DNA from: Asterionellopsis glacialis | Lineage: Eukaryota > Bacillariophyta > Plagiogrammaphyceae > Rhaphoneidales > Asterionellopsidaceae | Length of the DNA: 20,808 bases | Assembly: GCA_014885115.2 (NCBI GenBank) | Contig: WKLE02000293.1 | Location: 44,937 to 65,744 of the forward strand | Reading direction: 5' to 3' | Shown: in pieces, positions 9,161-20,463 of the stretch | Layout: each line of letters starts with the position of its first letter | Numbering within the stretch: position 1 is the stretch's first letter | Made by a program: the position numbers and the translations under genes | Notes under the pieces: generated by a model | Database searches by the model: none | Told to the model about the DNA's origin: nothing | Seen by the model: only the letters and a program-made list of their open reading frames with translations

Positions 9161-10110
9161 ATTCTTCTACAAGGAGTTTTGAGTTTCTGTGATTTTAAAA
9201 ATACTCCATCTGCTGCAAATAATAATTAGATGCTGCTGATAAAGATTCTAGAGATTGCAGTACCAGCAAAATGAAACGAAGGTGATGATGGTTCAATTAC
9301 AGGTTCCTACTGATTATTATCCGAGATTTAAACAATATATCACCAATTAACCTGTTGATGGATGCTCAATTTATTTAGGTAGCGTTGAGTGTTGTTCAGG
9401 TTGAACTACCGGTCCAAAGCGTCAGGTATTGATAATAATCTATAAATTTGTAATGCTTCACGCTGCGTAATTTTGTGACGGCAATTTGAAAATTGGATAT
9501 TATGTACATGCCATGTTCCGTCAACTCGTTGTCATGCTTTCGTAACAGTTGTAGCACATCTATCACTAGGACCTAGATTGTGAAGTCATCTCTCAAGAGG
9601 ACATACAACGCAACATCAACATGATGATATGACAAAAGTTTCAAAATGTTTTTGTTTACATCACCGTCCAAGCAGTAGAGAGGAGAGACAGACGGACAAA
9701 ATGTTTTTCTACCGTACCGTACGCAAGACAGATCTTTTCTTCCCCAAAAAGCATGGACACCTAAAATAAATCGAAGATGACGTTTTTCTGGCAGGATAGT
9801 GATGGACAGACCGCAAAGGTGAAGTGAAACTGTGGAACTTTTGAAACGTCTCTTGCATGATCAACAAGTGGCAGTGGCGCAGAAAGATTGTCAGGGATTG
9901 GAAGTGGACAAAATCATGTGGAAACAAGAAAAACTGCGAACCGTAGTGAAAACCCAAGCAAAAATCGTGAGAAAGAAGCAGAACCATCAACGTATCGCTA
10001 ATCTCTAGAGATTGATATGTGGATATCCCGGTGCTAGTAACTCATCATTAATCAATTAGATTATTATTTATACAAATACACCACTTTCTACAAAGAAAGT
10101 TGAGTAAAAG
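9161..10110. other. Intergenic region upstream of the ABC transporter gene
   Basis: This stretch should hold the 3' UTR of the MerTP-like gene and the promoter of the ABC transporter gene. CpG is present at ordinary frequency. I see no coding sequence with recognisable motifs. The word CCGTACCGTACG at about 9712-9724 is a small local repeat of CCGTA. Nothing else stands out. Confidence 0.55.
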
Positions 10111-13100
10111 ATGGGATCTAGAGTTGGTCTTCAACTTTTAACGACAGTGTCGTTTCTTTTACTAGGAGACATTGTTTTTGGGAATACACTCGATGTAGCA
10201 CCATTAGACAGACCAAAGCCACCACCACCAGGACGACCTGGGCGAGGAATTGTGCCTCCTCCTAGGCAGAAATCAGTGCAAGTGCCTCCGCCAGATAACA
10301 AGGAGTCGATTCTAGGCAAGGCTCCTGAAAGACATGATGAAGAAACGAAACCTACAGTTCCGGTAAACGGAAGGCCTTTACCTGGTCCTCCCTTGGGAAG
10401 AAAACCACGTATTGAGCAAATAAGAACTATAGAACAAATGAATGAACCTTTAGAGAACGATGATGACTTTATGGATGATAGCTCCGATGATGATGATGAT
10501 GATTTGGAATCTCATACAGAAATGCCAACTTTCAGAATGCCTCCATCTCGTAATAATGTCGAAAGGCCAAATGCACCTAGACAAGAGATGCCCAAACCTC
10601 AAAGACCGTTTGTTTCTAGGATAGAGACACCTGAGTCGAAAGGACCAAAACCGCCTATGCAAAAGATGCCGATGCCCGAAAAAGAAGATATGCAAAAAGT
10701 GCCCGACCCTGGAAGACCTCACCATGAACCGATGCAACGCATGATGCAACACGAAAGGCAACAGCGAGAACCGATGCAAAAGATACTAGATCGCGAACGA
10801 CCCCAGGAACCACCGATGCAAAGAATCCCAGAATTTCATAGACAACAGCGAGAATCGTTGCAAAAGCTACCAGATCACGATCGATCACAGCAACCGCCAC
10901 AGCCGATGCAACGAATGTCCGAAGTTGAAATACCGCAGAAAGAACCAATGCAAAAGATGATGCCAGAATACGAAAGACCACAACAGCAACCAATGCATAG
11001 AATGCTTGAAACGGAAAGATCACAACAGCAACCGATGCAAAGAATTTCAGAAAACGAAAGACCGCAACAGGAGCCAATGCAAAGGATGCCGCCGGGAATA
11101 CGGCAAGAACCGATGCAAAGGATGCCACCATCACAGTTTCAACAGCAGCAATGGCCAAGAGATAATGGACCATATGCACAGATGCCGCCAAGACGAATGC
11201 CTCCGCAACATCCTGGTGGTGGATATCCACCAAATGCTATGCCACAACACCCACGACAACCACATCATCAGGGAGGGCCACCTCATTGGGGAGGAGGAGC
11301 TCCAGTATCGCGAACGCCACAGAAACCAAAACTCAAGTCTCTGTGGAGTTTCGTTGAAAAGGGTTTGGATAACTTGGCTGATTTGGAAGATCAGGTTGGT
11401 GCTCGTGCGAAACGTATGATACGACAAGGTGAGATGCTGACTAAATCAGCCGTCCAGCAGGCACGAACGATCCCTGTGAAAAAAATAGTTGCCAATCCTG
11501 TGCAACAAGTGAAAAATGTAGTAGCATCGAATCGCCCATCGAAAGTCTTGTCCACTAGTAATGAGCCTGTTTCGCCCGAACAAAGACTCGATGCACTTTT
11601 AGGGGATAAATCAAATAAGTACACTCCTATGGAAAAGATGAATGGTACCACAGGAGGCTCTCAACCTGACCAAGATCAAAAGCAACCAGGTAATATACAG
11701 CGACAAAGCTTGGAGCAAATGAAAAATGCTCTTCATCCGGAAAATAAAAGAAGCCTTCAGTCACCGGATAAAACATCTCCAACGGCTAGAGTTGATCCGC
11801 GAGCGACACTTTGGAGTGGGCATACTTCGCAACCTCCACCACAAACGGGGCAACCTGACGGGGATAGCAAAGATAGTGAGGTTATCCAACAGATTCGTTT
11901 ACATCGACGCAGTACCCGCAGACGACATAGCCAATCGTTAGGCTCCTTTTCATCTCCCTTGCCTGACCTGCTATCTCGTCTTGGTAAGAATGGAAACCAA
12001 TCACTCCTATCGCCTGCAGATGTACACCAATCCCGATCAATAGGACGATCACGTGCGGTTATGGACTTTGCCTGTGCTGGCTTTATCTGCATCAGTATGA
12101 GGCGTTTGGTACAATGGGCAGCTGATGCACCAATGACAAGTCCTCTCTCTGGTTTGGATACGTGGCAGTCAATGGGTGAAGCAGTCTTGTCATCGTTGAA
12201 CACATGGACGTGCTTTGCTTTCATTGCTGCATATTTGTATTATGGTTGGGGTGAGCTTCTGTCACTTCCAAAGATCCGTGGGCTTACGAATACTGTTGGT
12301 ACGAACTTGCGCAGCTCAGCTCTCTTTGGCCAGCTTTATCTGCATTTCTTTTCGTCGGTCGCTGTCCAAAAGAAAATTCCAGAGAAAATCTATGGAGTAG
12401 CATCCGCTCAAATTGCTTCCACAGCAGCTTTAAGTCGACTTCGATGTTTTGTCTTGATGGTCTTATCAAGTTTCGCCTTTTTAAATGTCTCGTTCATCCA
12501 CTTTGACGTTGGTGCCATTTCTCAGTTTGTAACAAAGTTTGCGTCAGGCATCCAGTCATTGAAAGACTTTAAAAGCATTTCGATTGATTTTGATGAATTG
12601 CTAGAAGGTGCAACGTCATTATTTGAGCAGCTTGGAGAGACTTTGAAGTCAAAGCTCGATTTTCAGCTTGGGCAAAGCTTTTCTCCGTCTGTTGCCTTCC
12701 AGACAGTGGCGGTTGTATCAATGCTTTTACTAGCCCTTGTCCCTTCCCAAAAGTTACAGCGGAAGATAAAAAAAACATCAACCAAAGATAATGACGAAAC
12801 AGACTCCATTCCCTTCTTTGGTCGTGTAACTGATCAAGTGGTGAAGCCTCTGTCTAGAGCAACGCGGCTGAACCTCCTGTCAATGTATGGGTCTGTTGAA
12901 CGCTTCCTCGATAAGTGCGGTGTCGATTTACCAAGTATTTTCAAGGAAGCGTCGCACTCAACCACTGGATACCTTCCGTTGCAACTTCTAGGGGGGGTTC
13001 TTGCCATCACAATGTCAGTGGGTGGTGCAGCTCTGGTTTATTACTTGCTAGCTGGCTTGTCTCATAGTACTGAGACAACTGGAAGCAGAATTTTTGATCC

Positions 13101-14300
13101 CTCCTTCATGGATCTATCCATTTGGCTACTATTTACAATGCTTCTCCGGTGGAACTTGTCGAGACAACGCCTTGCGGCCGACGATGACACCGTCGCGGTT
13201 GAATCATTTCTTTCTACATTGGATAAAACATTAGATGATGTGGCACTCTCGCAGCAATCGCCCCAGGGCAATGTACAGCTTGCTGCCTTGTTATCTGCAG
13301 ATAAGGGTCTTTCTGTTTCTGACCTCTGGGTAGCCCATACTACTAAGAGGGCCTGGGCTATCCGCGGAGCAAGCACCGCTTGCCGAGCTGGAGAGGTGGT
13401 CATGTTACTTGGTGACCCCGGTGCAGGAAAGACAATGTTCCTCACAACTCTAGGAGAAGCAATAATATCTTCTCCAAAAAGGTCTCGGTCGACTTCCAAA
13501 GTTCGAGGAACAATAAGTATAGGCGGTGTAGATGTAACGAAATGGAATCCAATGCAGCTCAAAAAGAAGCTTGGAATGGTTTTGAATGACGTTTCAGCTT
13601 CTAGTGATATTGCAGGATTGTCGACAGGTTTTTCACTAAGCGAGATATTAGAGCCTACAGATCGGATAGGATTGTCAGATATAAGCGAGGATGCAGTCCG
13701 GGCTGCAAACGCTATTTCAATAGCAGTCAAGGTGAGCTACTGATTTTGTTACTCTACGCTGGAAGTTATGCATCTCGACATTTTCCCCTCACAGCCTTCT
13801 TTTTCCTTTCCTAAACAAAGATGAGTGGCTTATCGTCATCACTCCTTCCTCGTCTTCCGGCGAAATTTGCTACTACTATTACCTTGGATGAGTCCAAGCA
13901 ATCAAATGCCGCAGTAGTTGGAACGCCCTTGTCTCCTGCAGAATGGTCGAAGACCATACTTACAAAAGTTTTGGCACAGGCGATTTTTGATAACCCTAAC
14001 CAGGGAGGGAAGAAGAATGATCCAATTGAAAACTGTTTAAAAGGTTCCCTGCTTATGCTCGACGACGTGACAAGCTATGCAGCAGAAGCAGAAGAGTCTC
14101 AGATGATAAAAACACTGAAACACTCTGGTGCTGCTACTTTCCTAAGTTCCCGGCGATGGACCGCAGGTCAATTTGCTGATCGCATCATTGTGATGAAGGA
14201 CGGGGCAATAATTGAAAGTGGAACACATGAAGAACTTCTTGCTCTTGGTCCCCAGCACAGTACTTATGCGGCCAAGTGGCATGCTCTATCATTAGTTTAG
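10111..14300 (+). CDS. ABC half-transporter with Pro/Gln/Met-rich N-terminal region and degenerate nucleotide-binding domain
   Basis: This is a two-exon gene (10111-13731 and 13821-14300) giving 1366 residues. Residues 1-24 look like a signal peptide. Residues about 30-640 are disordered: proline-rich, then an acidic Asp run (117-131), then PMQ[RK]M repeats (182-340), then basic stretches. About six hydrophobic segments follow (near 648-668, 691-712, 778-800, 858-878, 955-983 and 1000-1012). The nucleotide-binding domain starts near 1070. Walker A, GDPGAGKT (1101-1108), is intact. The other motifs depart from consensus: the Q-loop has Asn1159 for Gln, the signature reads LSPAEWSK (1244-1251) instead of LSGGQ, Walker B reads LLMLDD with Asp1289 for the catalytic Glu, and the switch His is Ser1317. 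The D-loop and end of the domain (ADRIIVMKDG, THEELL) are clear ABC. It may bind ATP but hydrolyse it weakly, perhaps pairing with a normal half. The substrate is unknown. Confidence 0.82.
10654..11130 (+). repeat. Coding repeat of PMQ[RK][MI] units in the ABC protein
   Basis: Codons 182-340 encode about a dozen degenerate units of roughly 12-20 residues. Each is centred on P-M-Q-R/K-M/I/L and separated by E/R/Q/P-rich spacers such as xERPQQx. At DNA level the units repeat CCGATGCAA plus AGAATG or AAGATG. The antisense strand also shows a long open frame here, a by-product of the repeat. Confidence 0.85.
13732..13820 (+). other. Intron of the ABC transporter gene (89 bp)
   Basis: It begins GTGAGC after the codon for Lys1207, contains a pyrimidine-rich tract, and ends AAACAAAG before the ATG that encodes Met1208. 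It is phase 0. Splicing joins the Walker A half of the ATPase domain to its signature, Walker B and switch motifs. Retention gives only three more codons before a stop. Confidence 0.88.
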
Positions 14301-14492
14301 AAGTCCTTTGTTTCGGATCCGGTGATCAAATAACATATGAAGAGTTTTTATAATTATCTGGCAAAATTGTGCCAAAGCAGAATAAGAATTAGTACGTTTT
14401 TTTTACCAATCAATGTGAATAAGAGAGCTCTCATGTATAAAACCTGATTTTGCAACATCTGATGCAACACTGATCTTTGCACAGTAAATGCG
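14301..14492. other. 3' flank of the ABC gene, last stretch with normal CpG
   Basis: Downstream of the stop codon there are still CpGs at 14314, 14320, 14395 and 14491. The last one marks the edge of the CpG-free block. This stretch presumably holds the 3' UTR of the ABC gene. Confidence 0.6.
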
Positions 14493-15835
14493 TGACCCAA
14501 CTAGTATCTCTTACCTCAAAATACTTACACAAATAAGTCAGAATAATGAACAAGTTATGGAGTTAGACTCTCTTTTGTCATGTAGGACTTAGTTGTACTA
14601 TCCTCCATACTAATTCCCATGGAAATCTCATTCTGCTGTTAAAGAAAGGTATTTGAATGCTATGCTGATCTATGAAACCAATAATGATGGAACATCTTGT
14701 AAAACTAGGGAACACAAGGAGATGGTTTCTAAGTCAATAAGTAAGGTTTTGTGGTCTCCCTAAAACATTTTTCCTTGTCTAGACACCAGCCTGGAGCTAC
14801 AACACCACTTGGTAACCCTATATTTGAGGAACAACATGGTTTGATGTGCTAAAGTATGGTAAAATCAGGCAGACTCTACAGTATTCTTTTGTACATAACC
14901 CCCACCACACACATGCACAAGAGTGTAAAAAGATGATTTGCTGGTCTTAAGAACTGGAAAGCTACTTATATGTTGGGAAGCTCCTCATCATAAAGCTTAT
15001 GGCAAACTTGGAAAGATCTTGGTGCATCTCTTCTTTTTATAATATGTCTATTGTGTTGGGTGTCCTATACTAAAAGTTAAATTTGGTATTGAATATGTTT
15101 TAATATGTGGGTAGAGTGGTGAACTTCTGGTGACCAAGTTTTTTATTCTTGTCTCAGCAAGTGTACCCCAGTTTCTAGTAGGGTAGCCTCCCTTCCAATT
15201 ACTAATATTTATGCTAGACAGGTGAAATACATAATATGGTATGAATTTTCAAGGATCACCTTCTTGTGTGTACATTATCTCAACAAAGATTTCAAGGCTC
15301 AAAGATGACCTGGCAAATATCTGTACAAGAATTGTTCATGTTTTATCACAATCATGATTTTTTATTTTATCAAGTATATACTAAATGCCATGTGTCCTTT
15401 AATAAAATAAGATATGCTGTACATGTAAGTACTAATGAGGAATTAGTGGATAGGAGGTACTGTACAGTTGTTCCATGGCTAGTTCTCAAATTATATTTAG
15501 TTAGGAGGGGAGGTTCAAAAAAATGGGCTACATACTAGACTAGATACTTTTGATGTATTGAGTAGTTTTTATTGTATGTTACAGTTGTAAATACATTCTT
15601 ATAGTATGTTAATCATCTAACACAAGCTGAATAACTAATCAGACTCATGCCATATAACATTATTGAAACTGGTAGAACTGGAGGAAAACAATAAGATGGA
15701 GGACAAAGATATTAGTATGTTACTCATATATAAAGACTTAATGACTTAGCAGCATACCACTCAATACTAATAATGTGTGTAAGAAGTAAAACAATAGATA
15801 GTCACATGTGGATATTGTATTTGCTGTTTTTTATA

Positions 15836-15906
15836 CATTATGTCAATGTTTTTCACATCAAATTTGTTTATGCATTATGTCAATGTTTTTCACATCAAAT
15901 TTGTTT
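15836..15906. repeat. Two-copy tandem repeat, 37-bp period
   Basis: A 34-bp unit beginning CATTATGTCAATG and ending AAATTTGTTT occurs at 15836-15869 and again, identical, at 15873-15906, with three bases between. The perfect match in an otherwise eroded region points to a recent local duplication. Confidence 0.9.
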
Positions 15907-16999
15907 GTACTAATTCTTGTCCTTGGTAGGATACATCATGGCCCTTGTTTACCTGGCTTGTTTCTATTGGTAATAACACTTAGGTAATCCTAGAGAGAGA
16001 AGACATATTAAATCACCTTTTTAAAAAAAATAAAGTAAAACAAGCAGATATTGAAGAGTAGAAATATAATCATTCTTTAGTGCCTATGGTATCACTCTTC
16101 CATAGAAGAGCAGGAGATCAAGAAGTGACCCCTTAATGATGATAATGGATAATTTTCCTAGAGAGGATCAAGTGGCAACACTAATGTCTGCTCCTAGAAA
16201 TGTCTATATATGTTTTTGTGTATATACATAACATAATACTATGAGGTCAATTCTTGAAAAAAAGAGTGCCCCACTGCCTTTTTCTTGTTTCACAGTCATC
16301 ATAAATTAAAAGTACTATCATTAATCTGTAGCCAAATTTGGTGAACAAAAGAGGGAGGTCAAAATAGGAGAATGGCTCATTAGGTCATATTTCTAGAACA
16401 TTCAAGACAAGAACAATTTAAAAAAAGATGGCCTTCATGACAACATTTGAAAAACTACTATCTGGTAACAAGAAAAGTCTTGTGGTGTTTCTGTATCTGA
16501 AATAATCAGATGCTCCCAATTCAAGCATCTACTCAGAAAGTATTTTTGAGATGTGGGACACAGTTCTTGTTATCTCAAAAAGGAACAAATTAAAAGAAGA
16601 TGTGGAATTCAATTTCACCATATCATGAGTAGAGCTAGAAATTGAATCTTTAGTAAAACCTGTACTACTACAGAGCATTCTCTTGTTGTGAGTGATTAAT
16701 ATGGCAGCAGTATTGTTCTTGATGTTGGTACCTTCAGCAATGGAGATTTCACAATTAATGGCAGCATCTCTTCTTTATGTATGTAAATACAGGTAGATTT
16801 TACACCTTGAGATGATGAGATTATTCCAGCACTATATTCTAAGTGATAAAAAGTGCTGTATGGTTTTGATAGTGCAAACATGTAATTTACTTTTGTGTAT
16901 ATGTGTATATTATTTCTTGTTATAAAAAATGTGCCTGATTTTGGTATTCTTGGGTTCTTCTTCTATTTTTTTTGCCACTGCTACTTGACTGTGAATAAG

Positions 17000-17860
17000 G
17001 ATCATGGTTGGGAGGAAGCATTCATACCCAAATTGGGAGCATGATGGCTTAACTAAATATTTTATCTTTTTATGAACAAAGTAGTGAATTACATACTTCT
17101 TGTTGTATCACAATAAAAATGTAAAAATTCTTATAAAAGTATGATTTTCAATGGCTCATTTTGATCACATTGCCTACTACTCAACTGTATCATTCACTTT
17201 TGTGTGAGAATGTGTATCTCCTAACTTCTAACTACAGATAACAATAATTTGGAGGAAACTATTCTTACACCAAACTTGTAAGTTTAGTAAACAAACATAG
17301 TATTTTGGTGGTTCTTTACATTTTGGGTAATAATTAGGTGGGAACCTTTCCTACTACTGTGATAAACTGAGGAAAAATTTCACTCAAGATGTGGTTCTTT
17401 GGCACTTGGTAACAATGATTTGGTGGGAACCATTCTCATGAAATTGTGTAGTTTGTTTTGGCTATTCTTCCCAGCAGAAATAATTTGATAGGAAGCAGTT
17501 CTACTGCTTAGGTAACTCAGGAGTTTGACTCAATTTTTTTGGCTTTTATTCTCAGTGACAATAATAACTTGGTGGGAGCCACCCCCCCCACTGAGTTTAA
17601 GAGGTTAGTTGAACTTATGGATATCTTGAACTAAAAAATAATAATAATTTAATGGGAACTGATCCTACTGCTGAACTTTGGAGTTTCACTAAACTTTCAG
17701 ATAATCATCTTGGTGACAATAAATTGGTGGGAACCATTCCCACTGAACTCAGGAAGGCAACTGAACTTCTTCTTGTGAATACTAGTATTGAACTGATTAA
17801 GAATAATTTGGTGACAACCATTCCTACTAAAGAACTCAAGAAGATACAAGCAAGGGTTCT
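17000..17860 (+). pseudogene. Decayed leucine-rich-repeat (LRR) gene
   Basis: A degenerate DNA unit resembling AATAATTTGGTGGGAACC followed by ATTCCTACTGAA recurs about nine times. Its TTGGTGGG-like core lies near 17007, 17250, 17336, 17420, 17488, 17568, 17650, 17725 and 17808. After the first gap the spacing is 68-86 bp, close to the 69-72 bp of a 23-24 residue LRR. The best units translate to L-V-G-T-I-P-T-E-L, the plant-type LRR core NxLxGxIPxxL. The frame is broken by stops and indels; only 17652-17921 stays open, and it covers about three units. No start, signal peptide, anchor or kinase domain is recognisable. The whole remnant is free of CpG. Confidence 0.8.
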
Positions 17861-18723
17861 TTCAGGATATCAACAACTAATCAAGCAACTTTGGTACCCC
17901 TTACCAGGAACTTACTTGTGATTTGTTTTTATATCACACTTTAAATATTTTGTTACAGCTTGAATGTGAATAAAAAAAGAAGTGAATATAAGCTACTGTG
18001 GTGGCAATCCACATCCCCCCAAGCATTCTTTGGTGTGTGTATCCTCATTGAAAATAAAGCTCTGCTTCAATTGCCACATCAATCTGTTTTAATACTTCAT
18101 ATTCTTTCTTACTTATATATATTTACAGCTGGTCCTTCTATAGGAAAATCCTTGTCTTCCAACTGAAGGCACAACTAGTCTATTATAAGAAAAATTAAAA
18201 GCTTCCAGAAAGAACACAAAAGCACCAAACCAGGAGAGAAATTATATGATCATACAGAATTTTTAATGGTTTAGGAGAGTGCTGTACTACACCCTACACC
18301 CCCATGAGGTCATTTGTATTGTGGTGTAGAAGTTGGACTGTAATATATAAGTTTATCTTTATCTTTTAGTACTTTTTGATTATCTGCAAAGTACTAGAGG
18401 ACAGAACAATATAAATAATGAATTCTTGATTAGAGTAAATTAAAGTAGGTATTTTTATATTCCCATTTCTGGAGTCAAGGTGACTTTTGTTTTCATTTTG
18501 TTCTTGTTTGCAAAAAACAGAAAAGAAAATGAAGATTTTATATTGATCTACCTAAAAGCATTTTTCTACTTCATTGCGGTTTTTACTTAAATACACAATG
18601 CTACTTCTGTAGTTAATTCATTTTTCTCCACAAAATAATGTCAATATATTTATTGCCAACAGCAGAAGTACAATTGTTTTGTATTTTGTACCATGTACTT
18701 CTTATGGCAGCAGATTCTGTTGT

Positions 18724-18746
18724 CATGTGTAAGATTTTTACACATG
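18724..18746. repeat. Perfect inverted repeat, 9-bp arms, 5-nt loop
   Basis: The arms CATGTGTAA and TTACACATG are separated by GATTT. It lies inside the CpG-void block and is not followed by a T-run or linked to a gene. Its function is unknown. Confidence 0.5.
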
Positions 18747-19099
18747 TATCATGGGGCAGTATTGAAAGAAGTTTCAATTGGTTATCCAGCAGATAGAAGA
18801 AGATCACCAAAAGTGCAAAAAGTGCCATTAGTAATTTGAAAAATTAGGGGAAATCTGTGCTTTCTTCATTGTCTCTGTATTTAACAATTCTTCTAAATAT
18901 TGTACAATATAAAACATCACAAGCAATAAAATTATACAATTAATTTTTTCTTCTTAAAAAAACTAAACTTGAAGAAATAATACTTCTCCTTATAGCATTA
19001 CATAAGACTATCACTAAAGAACAACAAACACTTCTTTTCTTCTAAAATGTATTCCTCACTGCTCCATGTTGTTTTCATCACATTGCTTCAATTGGCACC

Positions 19100-19740
19100 A
19101 CCAACTCAAAGAATCTCAAACATCACTAGTATTGTTCTTAGCCTGGCATTTGCAAACTTGAGGTTTTCCATCAAGATCATCCACATCTTCATCATTTTCA
19201 TTTTTTGACCATAACCTCTTCCTCTACCACCAGTAGCAGGAGAAGGATAAAAAGTATCACTACAAACATGGCACCTGGTCCAAGCCTTTTGGTTCTTCCT
19301 GGTGGCCACCAATTGTTTGGCACAAAGATTTAAAATCTTTGTTGTGGGACAGGGGTATTCTGGTTCCTGAAAAGCATTCCTGTAAGGAAAATACCAAGTT
19401 CATAATTTTTGGAATTATCTATTGGACAGATAAATCCTGTTGGATCAACTAAAAAAAGTCAATCCTCAGTTGAATTTCTCTTGACTTCAATTCTTTGTTG
19501 TTGTCAAACATATCTGTGCACTGCCTGTCCATCTTGGTTATGGTAATGTACAGTGGATGGGGAGTATTGTTCATCCCCTCACCCTTGGGAATTGAAATTT
19601 TGATGGCCACAACACTCCCATCATCTTTTGATGATTTTTACCTTGATTTGATCCTTTTGAATAATTCCTTACAGCTTGATTGAAATCAAAATGTATCAAG
19701 TTGTGCTGCTTGGATTCATAAAAAAACACTGTGGGATTGG
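19100..19740 (-). pseudogene. Probable decayed Cys-rich protein-coding remnant
   Basis: Read on the minus strand, the region gives several adjoining open stretches in shifting frames with protein-like composition. One runs from about 19640 to 19470 and contains the words AIKISIPKGEG and TKMDRQCTDMFDNN. The next contains VDPTGFICPIDNS. The third contains EPEYPCPTTKILNLCAKQL followed by WTRCHVCSDTFYP. After a one-base shift at an A-run comes PQVCKCQ. The CxxC and CxC pairs could be a zinc-binding end, as in some DDE transposases, but I cannot name a family. Some stops are TGA codons that a single CpG-to-TpG change from CGA (Arg) would explain. This is inference from reading frames only. Confidence 0.4.
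19322..19342. repeat. Perfect inverted repeat, 10-bp arms, 1-nt centre
   Basis: The arms ACAAAGATTT and AAATCTTTGT flank a single A. It lies inside the probable decayed coding remnant. It is likely fortuitous in AT-rich DNA, or the trace of an element end; no partner copy was seen. Confidence 0.45.
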
Positions 19741-20089
19741 GTATTATTGATCAAGATCAACATCACAATCTTCTGATAATCTTGCTATCCTCCTGAATTG
19801 ATCTGGAAGCAAGGCCAGCATCATCAGGAGTGCCAAAACCAGGAGTATGAAGGGGATGCACCAGGAGGAGTACTAAAACCAGGATGACGGACTTTGGGGG
19901 TAGGAGTGGGAATATGCTTTGTCTTCTTCAGTATGAGTCTTCTGTTTTGGTGTGATTAGTATAAGTAAAAATCAAATAGATGGGTTTAATGGAGCTCCTT
20001 CCATGGGATGATGTACAGCACAAAGATTGACTGTGTTGGTTTTGACAGTTTCCTCCTCCTTTCTTTGCATCAGAAATTTTTACATCCAG

Positions 20090-20260
20090 CAAAAAAATGC
20101 TCTGCATAAAAATTCTCTTCAATCATTTATTGCAGCTGCAATAAAAAGCTCTGCAATCATTTATTGGAGCTTAAAAAGAACATACTCTGCAAAAAAAATC
20201 CTCCTCTGCAATTATTTATTGCAGCTGCAAAAAAATGTACTCTGCAGAAATATTTTCTCT
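20090..20260. repeat. Degenerate tandem repeat of TCTGCAA / ATTTATTGCAGCTGCAA units
   Basis: About four diverged units combine TCTGCA, AATxATTTATTG and GCAGCTGCAA with A-runs: near 20100-20146, 20149-20178, 20184-20206 and 20205-20245. It contains a perfect 20-bp palindrome at 20126-20145 and a near copy at about 20216-20236. It is non-coding, though open frames cross it. Confidence 0.65.
20126..20145. repeat. Perfect 20-bp palindrome centred on GCAGCTGC
   Basis: The sequence TTTATTGCAGCTGCAATAAA equals its own reverse complement with no loop. A second, imperfect copy follows about 90 bp downstream. It could be a protein-binding dyad or an element end. Confidence 0.6.
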
Positions 20261-20429
20261 AATGAATGATATTTTATATCATATTATATAGTATGAGGAC
20301 TTAGTTTACTTTGTACCATCATAAGGCCCAAGTAATGACTGACCAACTTTGGAACACAACAATGTGTCATAGGAAAATATACTTACTAGGTATGTATCCC
20401 AGGTAAGTTCCAAACAGTAAGTGATATAG

Positions 20430-20463
20430 TACCTGGTAAATATTGTACCAGGCATGCCTGGGA
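20430..20463. repeat. TACCWGGTA motif group inside the CpG-void block
   Basis: There is one exact TACCTGGTA at 20430-20438, followed by TACCAGGCA at 20446-20454 and TGCCTGGGA. This is the same word as in the left part of the window, which argues that the CpG-void block belongs to the same genome and is not a joined foreign contig. Confidence 0.55.

Noticed and set aside
10655..11233. 192-codon antisense frame opposite the PMQRM repeats
   Set aside because: It is a by-product of the coding repeat (Ala/Val/Phe-rich, no motif); the + strand protein is clearly real.
13821..14300. A separate small gene of 159 residues starting at the ATG at 13821
   Set aside because: It holds the Walker B and switch half of the ABC ATPase, and the ATG directly follows an acceptor site; it is exon 2 of the ABC gene.
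15266..15538. 90-codon + frame in the desert, and other short frames such as 16696-16881 and 18613-18828
   Set aside because: AT-rich DNA gives such frames by chance; no homology, motif or repeat structure supports them.
20090..20260. CRISPR-like array
   Set aside because: Units are diverged, have no uniform spacers and lie in eukaryotic DNA; this is a plain degenerate tandem repeat.
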